The notes under the pieces are model-generated. The model searched no databases and was not told where the DNA came from. It saw only the letters and a program-made list of their open reading frames with translations. Positions 51,872-60,974 of a stretch of 64,000 nucleotides of DNA are shown here, in pieces (the stretch's first letter is position 1; the number at the start of each line of letters is the position of its first letter). Source of the DNA: Treponema sp. (GTDB lineage Bacteria > Spirochaetota > Spirochaetia > Treponematales > Treponemataceae); assembly GCA_024402475.1 (NCBI GenBank), contig JAKSTQ010000001.1, forward strand, positions 62,001 to 126,000, in the 5' to 3' direction. The translations under genes and the position numbers were made by a program.

Positions 51872-52510
51872 TTATTCGTCGTCACCAAGAGAAAGTGGTT
51901 TGCTCTGTCTTTTACGTTCGATAACGGCTGCTCTATCAGCAGGCATCAAAGAAAGCCAGTAAGAAACCATCGATGCTGTTCCGGCTGCCTTAGCACGTTC
52001 GTCAACTTTGCGAAGAACATCAAGGGCAAGCTGATCATCCATTTTAAGAAGAATTTCAACAGCATTTCTTGGCTGCATACCTTCTAGGTCTGCGGCAATT
52101 TGTACGATGTTTACTTCTCTATCATCGTACTTTTTGACCGTATTGTTGAATGTTTTTTCACGTTCTTCGAGGGATTTTTCGCGGTTTTCAAGCTCAGCAG
52201 CAATCTGTTCGTTCTTTTTTTCAACAATTTCAAGGTCAGCTTCGCGTTTTTCGATTTCCTGAAGATATAATTCGTTGGCTTCGCGCTGTTTTTCAAGGCG
52301 GTCCATATCGATATCAGCCATTAAAGGCTTGGAAGAAGTTGCTGTAACTGATGTCTGTGGAGTAAGTCCAATGGCTTTGTAAACAGGGGCAAAAAGTTTT
52401 TTTACATGAATGACACCCAGAAAATCAAACCATAAAAGTCCTGCAATACAAAGAATGAGAACCAGAAAAAGTAATACGATTGTTTTTCCTATAGAATTAG
52501 ATTTTGCCAC
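51872..52510 (-). CDS. flbB: Spirochaete flagellar collar protein FlbB-like (MgtE-N-like fold)
   Basis: 212 residues from a GTG at 52508-52510 (GGGG ribosome site 6 bp upstream); a TTG at 52522 is in frame but unsupported. One membrane helix (about 11-31), a charged coiled coil (about 70-135) and a C-terminal domain like the MgtE N-terminal module (MQPRNAVEILLKMDDQLALDVLRKVDER). This matches FlbB, the base protein of the periplasmic-flagellar collar described in Borrelia. First gene of flbB-fliK-flgD-flgE. Confidence 0.82.
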   Translation of the reverse strand: MAKSNSIGKTIVLLFLVLILCIAGLLWFDFLGVIHVKKLFAPVYKAIGLTPQTSVTATSSKPLMADIDMDRLEKQREANELYLQEIEKREADLEIVEKKNEQIAAELENREKSLEEREKTFNNTVKKYDDREVNIVQIAADLEGMQPRNAVEILLKMDDQLALDVLRKVDERAKAAGTASMVSYWLSLMPADRAAVIERKRQSKPLSLGDDE

Positions 52511-52550
52511 TTTTTTCCCCAATTAAAAAATGATATATAATTTTACTCTA

Positions 52551-52577
52551 TTATCGGCTAAAACACAAGTTGATTAA
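52551..52577 (-). promoter_or_regulatory. FliA (sigma-28)-like promoter of flbB-fliK-flgD-flgE
   Basis: Minus strand TTAA (52574-52577), 15 bp, a perfect GCCGATAA (52551-52558). It overlaps the end of the preceding gene; predicted start near 52543, about 33 bp before the GTG. Confidence 0.65.
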
Positions 52578-55470
52578 AGAGCTTAATGGAAAATCCTTTT
52601 TCTGACGGATTATTAAGGTCAAAAAGGAATTCTGCTGCAAAATCAACCGCACCAATTTTCTGGAGGTTACCGGTATTGATTGTAAAATAAAGGTCCATTT
52701 TTAAGCCGATCTGATCTTTATAAAGTCCAAGTGAATTAAAGGCCACCGGAAGATTAAATAAAGCATTGTCCAGATAGCGGTTAAAAAACAGATTACAGTT
52801 ATAGGTTGCACTTAAAGAAAAACGGTTAAAATAAACAGGAAGAATAAAATGCCCCGTAGTTTCATGGATTTCCATTCCAAAAAGTACAAGTTCCGCATTA
52901 GCACTAAGCATTCTGTCAATATTAGGGAACATATTTACGGTAGCAGTAAGCGGCAAATTGTATGTAAAGCCTTTCTGACAGTCAATCGGTAAAAGCTGAG
53001 GAAGAGCAAGATGCAGGTCAAACCCAGTACTCCATCCGTAAGCATCCCTTACAGAAGGTGTGTTCAAATCCATGAATTTTGCAGCAACAGTAACAGAAGG
53101 CCCGATTGCAAAAGCAAACTTCTGATAAGGAGAAGAACCGGTTTTCTGGGTTACCTGCCAGTTAATTCCTGTCTTTGATACGGCATTCACTGTCAGATTA
53201 TCATGAGGCATGGTTTTAAATGCAAAAATTGAATTCACATTGGAATATCCGTAAAAAACTTTTGTGGCATTATACATGCTTATGTAAGAATGTGTTCCTA
53301 CAGGAATTGCAGCTTTGAGGTCACTTGTTATAGTTGTCTGTTTAAAGCCAAGTTCATCAAAAAAGGCAGTAGTATTTATGTCGTAACTTGCATTTCCGGT
53401 TTCTGTAGAATTAAAAAGCCTTAAAAGACCGCCGTAACTTAATGAGAACGGTGCAAATCCCGGAGAGAAAGTAAAATTACGTCCATAATATGTAATTCCC
53501 AGAAAGTTAACGTCTGTGGCATTAAATTCACTGTCATAGATGAATGTTGTTCCCAACGGCAAAAGAGCACCGCGGAAGTAATATTTCTGGGCTTCAAATG
53601 GATTCAATTTACGGGCAGAAGACCTGTCGACCTGTGCAGCTTCATAAGATTCGTCAATTGAAGTTATATTCGCCCTTATAACATCAAAATCAAAGGAATC
53701 AGTATCCATTACATACAATCTGCTGTGATCAAAAAAGTGAGCACTGTAAATTACAGAAGGCAGTTTCTGACTTTTTGACGACGGATAGGCTGCCGGATAC
53801 CATACACCACCGGAAATTTCTTCTTTTTGCAGATAAAAATTGGACTGAACCGGCTTATCTGCTGCATATTTTACTGAAACAAATCCCAGTGACGGAATGC
53901 GCTCTTTCTGGCAATAAGAAAATGTGAACAGTAATCCGTCCTGATCCGTTACAAACCCGTCTGCAATCACAGGTTCAAGATAACGAAGCCGAAATTGAGA
54001 AGGAATTTCAACTGCCTGATTTGATTCAAAATCACTGTCATAAATGACAACTGCCTGTTTTGTTCCTTCCTGCCTGATAAATGCAATTGAATTACGGCCG
54101 CTGTCACAAAGACTTAAAGGAAGCACATTATCTTTAAAATCAAGAATCTTATATGGCTTTTTTTCGATGGAAGATGATTTTTCAGTTACTTTCATCTTAT
54201 AAAGCTGAATGTCTGACTTCTGCCCCAGGACTTTAAGTGCTGCAAAAACATATTCATTCCCGGTTTTTATGACACAGGCTTCCCGTAAACCGTCTTCATC
54301 AAACAGTTTAATCTGCTTTGTCTGCATGTCATATACGCCGCTGCGGTTTTTATATTCGCCGTAAGAAGCCAGATATGAAAATGCAAGGAATCTTCCGTCT
54401 CTGGAAAATGAAATATCCTGTACTGTATGAAGCGTAAAAAGCTTTTTTGGATTAGAATAATCAAGTTCCATGCCGTCTTTGCGGCTGGAATAATAAACTG
54501 CTCTTTTAGTCGTATCAATCCAGGCTGTTCCCCCTTCTCCGGGTTTGAGCCAGGAAGTGACGCCTGTAAAGGCTGTAGTTTCTTTTGCGCGGGTAAAATC
54601 CGCAATTTTAGAAGAATCTATATCTTTTATCGAAGAAACATCAATCGACTGACAGAATTCCTTCCAGTCATCATCAATTCTTGTTCCAAAGTATTTGTCA
54701 TATGTATAAAAATACCATAATGGCTGGTCTACAAGGCTGTCCCAGTACTGATAGTACTTGTCAACGCCGTATTTGTTGACAAGAAAGCTGGAAAAGGCAC
54801 CGCCATACATGTATGGCACATTTCCCGAAGGGAAAATGTCACGGGCGCCTGTTGCCTGATCCCAGTTAAGGAACTGGCCGTCAATTTTGGCCTGTTTAAG
54901 GATATGGGTAGAAAAACCGTCGTTAAGGCGGCCGTGGGTGCCGTCACGACTTTCGTTCAGAACCGAGATTCCTTCCTGGAGAAAAGCCGGTGCTGAGAAT
55001 GTAATTCCACTCCACGAATCAGTAAATATATCTGCAATTACTTTATTGAACTTTGTCTTAACATTTAAGGTTACAGCATGAGTAAGTTCATGATCCAGAA
55101 CGCTCAGAATTGTATTATCAAAAACCGCAAGTGACTGAGTCGGCGGTGTGTCAAATATGACGATTTTATGGAACGGATCGTTCTGGAAATAACCGTTAAG
55201 GCTTTGAGTTGTATATTCAATGAAAATCGGAAAGCGTTTTAAGTGATAAAAGTTTTCTGCCTGTACCCGTTTACGGATATCAAGATACATTTTTTCGATA
55301 TTTTCCTCAAAAAGGACTGCAGTTCTTTCTGAAACAGGATAATAAATGATATCAAAATGTTCAGTACTGCGAACTAACTGTGCTGAGGAATTCTGGGAAT
55401 TGGCAGAAAATAAACCGCAGCATGTCAGTAAAAACAATAAAACTGCGGTTTTTAACTTTTTAGCGTTCAA
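52558..55470 (-). CDS. Large exported protein: gluzincin-like peptidase domain, beta-propeller, C-terminal barrel
   Basis: 970 residues with a signal peptide (about 1-25). Residues about 30-270 resemble the peptidase MA family, with HELTH (about 129-133) as the HExxH zinc site and a downstream Glu in FLQEGISVLNE. Residues about 290-620 carry TolB/WD-like propeller blades (ISFSRDGRFLAFSYLASYGEYKNRSGVYD). The rest (about 650-970) is strand-rich and ends in Phe (KLFNQLVF), as outer-membrane barrels do. I infer a surface or periplasm-facing metallopeptidase held in the outer membrane. The gene overlaps hexokinase by 11 bp. Confidence 0.75.
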   Translation of the reverse strand: MNAKKLKTAVLLFLLTCCGLFSANSQNSSAQLVRSTEHFDIIYYPVSERTAVLFEENIEKMYLDIRKRVQAENFYHLKRFPIFIEYTTQSLNGYFQNDPFHKIVIFDTPPTQSLAVFDNTILSVLDHELTHAVTLNVKTKFNKVIADIFTDSWSGITFSAPAFLQEGISVLNESRDGTHGRLNDGFSTHILKQAKIDGQFLNWDQATGARDIFPSGNVPYMYGGAFSSFLVNKYGVDKYYQYWDSLVDQPLWYFYTYDKYFGTRIDDDWKEFCQSIDVSSIKDIDSSKIADFTRAKETTAFTGVTSWLKPGEGGTAWIDTTKRAVYYSSRKDGMELDYSNPKKLFTLHTVQDISFSRDGRFLAFSYLASYGEYKNRSGVYDMQTKQIKLFDEDGLREACVIKTGNEYVFAALKVLGQKSDIQLYKMKVTEKSSSIEKKPYKILDFKDNVLPLSLCDSGRNSIAFIRQEGTKQAVVIYDSDFESNQAVEIPSQFRLRYLEPVIADGFVTDQDGLLFTFSYCQKERIPSLGFVSVKYAADKPVQSNFYLQKEEISGGVWYPAAYPSSKSQKLPSVIYSAHFFDHSRLYVMDTDSFDFDVIRANITSIDESYEAAQVDRSSARKLNPFEAQKYYFRGALLPLGTTFIYDSEFNATDVNFLGITYYGRNFTFSPGFAPFSLSYGGLLRLFNSTETGNASYDINTTAFFDELGFKQTTITSDLKAAIPVGTHSYISMYNATKVFYGYSNVNSIFAFKTMPHDNLTVNAVSKTGINWQVTQKTGSSPYQKFAFAIGPSVTVAAKFMDLNTPSVRDAYGWSTGFDLHLALPQLLPIDCQKGFTYNLPLTATVNMFPNIDRMLSANAELVLFGMEIHETTGHFILPVYFNRFSLSATYNCNLFFNRYLDNALFNLPVAFNSLGLYKDQIGLKMDLYFTINTGNLQKIGAVDFAAEFLFDLNNPSEKGFSIKLFNQLVF

Positions 55471-56758
55471 TCAAACCTGCGATTGCTGTACCAAGTGTGA
55501 TATCGTCTTCTACAGTAACGATTTCCCAGTTGATGCCACGTTCGTAAGTAAGAGTCTGTTCAAGATAACCTTTTACGCGGTCAGCGATTTTATATGTTTT
55601 GTAATATGTAGAACCGTTACAGAGAATACATACTGGTTTGCAAGGATTTTTTCCTTCTCCAGACTGTACTACACATGCTGTAAGAATAGCTGCAGCATAG
55701 CGTGCTGAACGTTCTACGATTGCATCTAAAAGGTCAAAAATGAATCTATAATCATCTTCTGTTCCTGATTCTGCAAGAATCTTTCCAAGTACAGTTTCTG
55801 TACAGAATGGTCCCTGAAGGAAGTTACTCAATTCAATTGTTGTAAAGCTTTCAAGTGCAAGAAGTTTATCAGCAACAGCCTTTGAAACCATGTTTTCCTG
55901 TGCACATGCTTTAAGTGCGTGGAAAGCAATAGGCCCCATGTAAGCACCGGAACAGCTTTTTTCGAGGAAGAATGTTCCAGGTTTATTTGTATTTGCATCA
56001 ACTGCCTTATCAAAATCTGACTGAGAAACTTTGCAGAGTTTTCCTGATTCACATACAACAATCTGTGCTTTTTCAAAATCTTTAAGTCCAGGTACTGCAG
56101 GCTGAATGTATGCTGCGTTAAGGCCTGTTCCAAGGATAAGTCCCATGTAAGATGAATACTGATTTCCATTTGCAGGACGAGCTGCACCTGCAAGAAGTGC
56201 TGCTACAGTATCGTTAAGCAAAGTTACTGTTTTTGGACGGTTCCAGCCATGTTCAACAAGAGCATCTGCAAGACTTGCACCGATTTTGCTTCCAACCACT
56301 TCTGGAGCCTTTACTTCTTTTGAGAATCCAAGGAGAATACCGTCTCCGTCTTCTGTAATTGTCATTGGATATGAGAAACAGAAACCGATTGTGTCAGCTT
56401 TGTTTTTAAGATGTTCAAGGTTTACTGCAAACTGATCAAAAAATTCCTTGCGTGAAAGTTCTTTTTCTACACCAGGCATACGGGTCTTTTCAAGTTCAGA
56501 AATAGAAGCTTTGCCTTCTGCATCAAAAGAAACAAGACAGCTTCTGAAGTTTGTACCGCCGGCATCAATTACGATAACGCTTTTACCGCAGGCACTTTTT
56601 TCTGGTGGAAGTGTCCATGTACGGATCATGTCTTCTTCTGATGGCTTGGAATTAATACCAAGATTCATATCATAAAGAAGAGCATCTGCAATTGAATTAA
56701 CATCTGCGTGATTTACAAAATTATGCTTAGCAAGAAAAGCACTAACGGCGTTTGTCAT
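55460..56758 (-). CDS. hxk: Hexokinase family sugar kinase
   Basis: 432 residues of the eukaryote-type hexokinase family found in treponemes. Phosphate loop VIDAGGTNFRSCLV (about 59-72), the sugar-binding GFCFSYP, TVTLLNDTVAALLAG with the catalytic Asp (about 176), GLILGTGLNAAY and a C-terminal adenosine loop CNGSTYY. First step of glycolysis. The adjoining peptidase-like gene starts inside its 3' end (11 bp overlap). Confidence 0.93.
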   Translation of the reverse strand: MTNAVSAFLAKHNFVNHADVNSIADALLYDMNLGINSKPSEEDMIRTWTLPPEKSACGKSVIVIDAGGTNFRSCLVSFDAEGKASISELEKTRMPGVEKELSRKEFFDQFAVNLEHLKNKADTIGFCFSYPMTITEDGDGILLGFSKEVKAPEVVGSKIGASLADALVEHGWNRPKTVTLLNDTVAALLAGAARPANGNQYSSYMGLILGTGLNAAYIQPAVPGLKDFEKAQIVVCESGKLCKVSQSDFDKAVDANTNKPGTFFLEKSCSGAYMGPIAFHALKACAQENMVSKAVADKLLALESFTTIELSNFLQGPFCTETVLGKILAESGTEDDYRFIFDLLDAIVERSARYAAAILTACVVQSGEGKNPCKPVCILCNGSTYYKTYKIADRVKGYLEQTLTYERGINWEIVTVEDDITLGTAIAGLIER

Positions 56759-56881
56759 ATTTTACCCCGACGATTTAAGAAATGATAGCAATAATTCTAC
56801 CATAAATAGAAAATTTGTTCAAATATGAATGACTTGAATGTTAAATTTTTACTTTCTGAATGAATAAAATTCCTGCTTTAC

Positions 56882-56910
56882 TTTAAAATATGGCTGAAAC
56901 TTGCTATATT
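56882..56910 (+). promoter_or_regulatory. Predicted pcrA promoter, leaderless arrangement
   Basis: TTTAAA (56882-56887), 17 bp ending in TGC, TATATT (56905-56910), then 6 bp to the ATG at 56917. An in-frame ATG at 56890 lies inside the promoter. Confidence 0.5.
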
Positions 56911-56916
56911 TATAGT

Positions 56917-58932
56917 ATGGCTATAGACCTTGTTGAACTTAAAAAGCAGCTTAATCCCGAACAGTACCGTGCCGTAACCACAATAAACGGCCCTATCCTC
57001 ATTATTGCAGGAGCAGGTTCAGGAAAAACCCGCGTTATTACATATAGAATTGCCCACATGCTGGACTCAGGAATTCCTCAGAGCCAGATTCTTGCACTTA
57101 CCTTTACAAATAAGGCCGCAAGAGAAATGGAAACCCGTATCAAGGAACTTACAGGAAAAAAACTGCAGAACCTTACTGTTTCTACCTTTCATGCCTTTGG
57201 TGTAAAGATTTTACGACAGGAAATCATGAATCTTGGCTGGCGTGATAATTTTTCTATTTACGATGAAACTGACCGCAACTCTCTGATTAAAGAAACCGGC
57301 CGTGAATTGAATTATTCTACAGATTCCATGGATATGTACGCCATTGCAAACCTTTTCAGCAATATTAAAACCGGCCGTAAGTCATGGGATTCTTCAAATG
57401 AAATCTACCGCCCTTTATACGAAGGATATCAGGCAGGCTTAAAACTGTACAATGCTGTAGACTTTGATGACCTTATTGTTCTGCCTATTAAGATTTTCAA
57501 GGAATTTCCTGAAGTATTACAACGCTACAGAGACCGTTATAAATATATCATGGTTGATGAATTTCAGGATACAAGTCATCAGCAGTATGAATTCATGCAC
57601 CTGCTTGCAGACCAGAATGTTGCTGTCGTTGGTGACGATGACCAGTCCATTTACAGCTGGCGAGGTGCTGATTACCAGAATATCATTAACTTTGAGAAAG
57701 ATTTTAAGGGCATGCAGGAAATCCGTCTTGAACAGAATTACCGCTCAACAGAAACAATTCTTGCTGCTGCAAACGGTGTAATTGCTCATAATACTAACCG
57801 CAAGGAAAAAAAGCTGTGGAGCGGAAACGATTCCGGAAAACCTATCGAAGTTTTTATGCCCGATAATGAAGTTGAAGAAGCAGATTTTATTGCAGAAAGC
57901 ATTCAGGGAATTGCTGCCGAAGAACATGTAAAATACCATGATTTTGGCGTACTTATCCGTTCAAATACACAGTCACGGGCAATTGAAGAAGCCTTTTTGC
58001 AGGCAAATATTCCATACACAATGTCCGGCGGAACAAGTTTCTTTCAGCGAAAAGAAATCAAGGATATAATTTCTTACCTTCGTGTTATTGCAAACCACGA
58101 TGATGATGTAAACCTTATCCGTATTCTCAATACTCCACGCCGTGGGATCGGCCGCACTACTCTTGAAAAAATCAATGAAGTAGCCCTTGGAATGGGATTG
58201 ACTTTATGGGATACAATTCAGGCTTTGACAGGTGCTCCCGAAGAAGAATCCAATATCGGTGACCAGACACGAGAAGCCTTAAATTCATTTACATCCCTTA
58301 TTGATTCTCATTCTTCAATGATCAACGGACGCGGTCTTGCAAAAAAAGTCCGTGACCTTGTTGAAGAAATCAATTACTGGGACTTTTTGATTAAAGAAAA
58401 TCCTAAATCCGAAAAAGCAGCCCGCTTTAAGTTTTTGAACATCGAGTATCTGATTCAGTCAATCGAAACATGGGAAAACAACCCGGATAATGCAAATGCA
58501 AGCCTTTACGATTACCTGAACCGTATTACTCTTTTAAGCCGTGATGACGCTGATGATGAAAACGACAGCGGAAAAGTAAACCTTATGACAATTCATGCTT
58601 CTAAAGGACTTGAATTTCCTGTTGTATTCATTGCAGGCGCAGAAGACGGGCTTATTCCTCACCAGCGTTCTATCGAAGAAGATCCTAAAAATGTAGAAGA
58701 AGAACGCCGTCTTTTTTATGTTGCCATAACCCGAGCCCGGGACAAACTTTTAATCAGTGCCTGCAGACACCGCCGTAAAATGCAGTCCACAATTGAATGT
58801 GAACCGTCACGCTTTCTGGATGAAATACCTGAAAATCTGGTTCAATACCATGAGCCACAGCAGGCTGTTTCTACCACAAAAGCAATCGACATGCTTGAAA
58901 TGATGAAACGAAGAATCCAGAACCAGTTATAA
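56917..58932 (+). CDS. pcrA: UvrD/PcrA-type superfamily 1 DNA helicase
   Basis: 671 residues from the ATG at 56917 (MAIDLVELKKQLNPEQYRAV), the usual family start. Motif Q LNPEQYRAV, Walker A GAGSGKTRV (about 28-36), Walker B VDEFQDTS, GDDDQSIYSWRGA (motif III), LEQNYRST (IV), LMTIHASKGLEFPVVF (V) and RRLFYVAITRARDKL (VI). 3'-5' helicase for repair and replication-fork clearance. The C-terminal tail is shorter than in B. subtilis PcrA. Followed by a terminator. Confidence 0.95.
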   Translation: MAIDLVELKKQLNPEQYRAVTTINGPILIIAGAGSGKTRVITYRIAHMLDSGIPQSQILALTFTNKAAREMETRIKELTGKKLQNLTVSTFHAFGVKILRQEIMNLGWRDNFSIYDETDRNSLIKETGRELNYSTDSMDMYAIANLFSNIKTGRKSWDSSNEIYRPLYEGYQAGLKLYNAVDFDDLIVLPIKIFKEFPEVLQRYRDRYKYIMVDEFQDTSHQQYEFMHLLADQNVAVVGDDDQSIYSWRGADYQNIINFEKDFKGMQEIRLEQNYRSTETILAAANGVIAHNTNRKEKKLWSGNDSGKPIEVFMPDNEVEEADFIAESIQGIAAEEHVKYHDFGVLIRSNTQSRAIEEAFLQANIPYTMSGGTSFFQRKEIKDIISYLRVIANHDDDVNLIRILNTPRRGIGRTTLEKINEVALGMGLTLWDTIQALTGAPEEESNIGDQTREALNSFTSLIDSHSSMINGRGLAKKVRDLVEEINYWDFLIKENPKSEKAARFKFLNIEYLIQSIETWENNPDNANASLYDYLNRITLLSRDDADDENDSGKVNLMTIHASKGLEFPVVFIAGAEDGLIPHQRSIEEDPKNVEEERRLFYVAITRARDKLLISACRHRRKMQSTIECEPSRFLDEIPENLVQYHEPQQAVSTTKAIDMLEMMKRRIQNQL

Positions 58933-58939
58933 AAACTGC

Positions 58940-58981
58940 AAAAAAAAACTGTAAACCGCTTTAAGGTTTACAGTTTTTTTT
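58940..58981. terminator. Terminator between pcrA and the FecR-domain gene (probably bidirectional)
   Basis: 12-bp stem AAACTGTAAACC/GGTTTACAGTTT (58945-58956 with 58964-58975), flanked by A and T runs, between convergent genes. Confidence 0.88.
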
Positions 58982-58996
58982 ATTAACAAATATGTT

Positions 58997-59815
58997 TTAG
59001 TCTCTTGGAATAAGTTTTACGCCGACTTTTAAGCCGCCTGAAGCAGCACCTGAATCAGTTAAAACATTTTCAGAAGAATCTGCAGTTGTTGAAATTGCTT
59101 CACCAGCCATAGCGGTCTGAGTCAAAGATGCAAGAGCTGCTGTTTTTTTCTGTGCCATTGCTTTTACGCCTGAAGTTTCAGTAGAAGTAAATGAAGAACT
59201 TTGATCTTTTGAAACAATGTAAGCGCCTGCCGGTGCATGGGGAGCAATATTTTTGGAAGAGTTACCTTTATCAGACGGTAATTCAACTTCTGATTCGTCA
59301 GCTTTATCTGCAATCTGTGGATTTTTTGAAGCTGAATCTGTTTTCCATGCAACAACAGAACCTTCAATAGTTACAACATCAGTTGAATCAAATCCGCATT
59401 TTACAAGTACTGTTGTACCACGGACAGAAGCTGTTGCAACAGGACTTCTGACTGTGTATCCTGCACGGCGGTCCTGAGTCTTTTTAATTTCTGATTTAAC
59501 AGATCCTGTTGCAAGGTGAACACTGGTCTTGTCTCCTGCAGAAGTTTCTGTCAGCTGTTCGATTGTAAGGCGGGACAAAGGCCCGATTGTCAGTTTTGAA
59601 TTTTCATTGCTTCCTGTAAGAGTTACCAGAACCTGTGATTTGTATCCTGTCTGAACAAGATCGCCTTTTGCAAGACGCATTCCAGGCTTTAAGTCAACCC
59701 AGCCGTTAGTTCTTTGAACCTGAGCTTTTCCTTCTACAGATACTACTTTTGCTTCAAGCCCATATACTGACATAGTGAATACAGCAATTATTAACGCAAT
59801 AAATATCTTTTTCAT
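58997..59815 (-). CDS. Exported FecR-domain protein
   Basis: 272 residues: signal peptide (about 1-20, MSVYG), then a FecR domain (about 22-160: VEGKAQVQRTNGWVDLKPGMRLAKGDLVQTGYKSQVLVTL, SRLTIEQL, SPVATASVRGTTVLV). The tail is Ser/Ala/Thr-rich. In spirochaetes such proteins are often found beside adenylate cyclases and are probably periplasmic structural or sensory partners, not iron regulators. Third gene of a run with a barrel protein and a small exported protein; GGAG ribosome site. Confidence 0.88.
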   Translation of the reverse strand: MKKIFIALIIAVFTMSVYGLEAKVVSVEGKAQVQRTNGWVDLKPGMRLAKGDLVQTGYKSQVLVTLTGSNENSKLTIGPLSRLTIEQLTETSAGDKTSVHLATGSVKSEIKKTQDRRAGYTVRSPVATASVRGTTVLVKCGFDSTDVVTIEGSVVAWKTDSASKNPQIADKADESEVELPSDKGNSSKNIAPHAPAGAYIVSKDQSSSFTSTETSGVKAMAQKKTAALASLTQTAMAGEAISTTADSSENVLTDSGAASGGLKVGVKLIPRD

Positions 59816-59828
59816 AACTCAATTTCTC

Positions 59829-60971
59829 CTAGAAGGCCAGTTTTACTTTTGCAGTTAAATTCTGACAGCTTGAATCAGACTTGTTAAAATCAATGTAATG
59901 ATTCCAGCTAAGTCCAAGTGAAACATCAGAAACTACCTGATAATCTACTGCAGCATTATATTCAAGACCTTTAAACTCATAACCTTTATTTCCATCAAAA
60001 ACTGCATCACAGCCTGCACTGATTAAAAGAACGTTCAGCGGTTTATAACTCATGTTAAGGCCGGTTTTTATCATTGCATTATATTCAGGTTCCGAGCAGG
60101 ATTTTATTGCTGTCTGACTTGTAATTCCAGAAAAATCATTGCCTGCAAAAATCATATGTGCATTAAGCATAAGTGCAGGAAAATAATACGAAAGGTCAGC
60201 TTTAACAAGAGGAGAAACTTTTACCTGATTATTATTATCAAGAATAACTTCTGCAGTTCCTGTTAAAGAATACATAAGATTATTGAAAACAGGTCCGTCA
60301 AGGGCAACAGTTCCGTAAAAGCGGTTGTAATTCTGATTTCCAAAATGGAGGTTTGCAATAAGCTGAACACCAAGATTCTGCTGTGCAAAAAGATTCTTAA
60401 AACCGGCTGTAAATACAGCATTTACAAAACCAGTTCCAAAACTATAAACCTTAGATGCATCAACTGCTGCTGCATCAGGAGTTTTTATCATTTTAACGAC
60501 ATTTCCGTTAAGAAGCCCTGTATAAGAAGCAAGGAAAGAAATGTCAAAATTTTTTGCAGAATATTTTACAAATCCGCCGTCAGAATTCTGAGTAAAAATA
60601 ATTCCAGTTAAATCACAAAGAGCAAAACGTCCAAGATCAAATTCAAGCTGGCTGGATCCGAAATCTTTTATAAAACAGAATTTTAAAAGGTTAAGGTCAG
60701 CATAGTTTGAAAAAGTTCCGGCAAGGCTGTTATATTCAAACTTATAAAGTCCTTCTGTAATGAAATAGCTTTTTGAATTTGCACCAAATGGAACTTTAAG
60801 CCAGAGTGTTACATCATCCTGCTGCTGAAGAAAATATTTACCGGCAGTATCATTTTTTAAAGTTGAAGAATTGTTTATCATTCCGCCAAAATCGACAGCA
60901 AAAGCGCCTGCAGACAATGATAAAACTGCACACAGCATATTTATTTTTTTCAATAAAGAATTTCCAGTCAT
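59829..60971 (-). CDS. Predicted outer-membrane barrel protein
   Basis: 380 residues with a signal peptide (about 1-26, AGAFA). Repeated amphipathic strands run throughout (for example NFDISFLASYTGLLNG and VSPLVKADLSYYFPALMLNAH), and the protein ends in Phe (NLTAKVKLAF), the barrel-export signal. About 14-16 strands would fit. No family assigned. It sits 13 bp upstream of the FecR-domain gene. Confidence 0.72.
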   Translation of the reverse strand: MTGNSLLKKINMLCAVLSLSAGAFAVDFGGMINNSSTLKNDTAGKYFLQQQDDVTLWLKVPFGANSKSYFITEGLYKFEYNSLAGTFSNYADLNLLKFCFIKDFGSSQLEFDLGRFALCDLTGIIFTQNSDGGFVKYSAKNFDISFLASYTGLLNGNVVKMIKTPDAAAVDASKVYSFGTGFVNAVFTAGFKNLFAQQNLGVQLIANLHFGNQNYNRFYGTVALDGPVFNNLMYSLTGTAEVILDNNNQVKVSPLVKADLSYYFPALMLNAHMIFAGNDFSGITSQTAIKSCSEPEYNAMIKTGLNMSYKPLNVLLISAGCDAVFDGNKGYEFKGLEYNAAVDYQVVSDVSLGLSWNHYIDFNKSDSSCQNLTAKVKLAF

Positions 60972-60974
60972 TTT

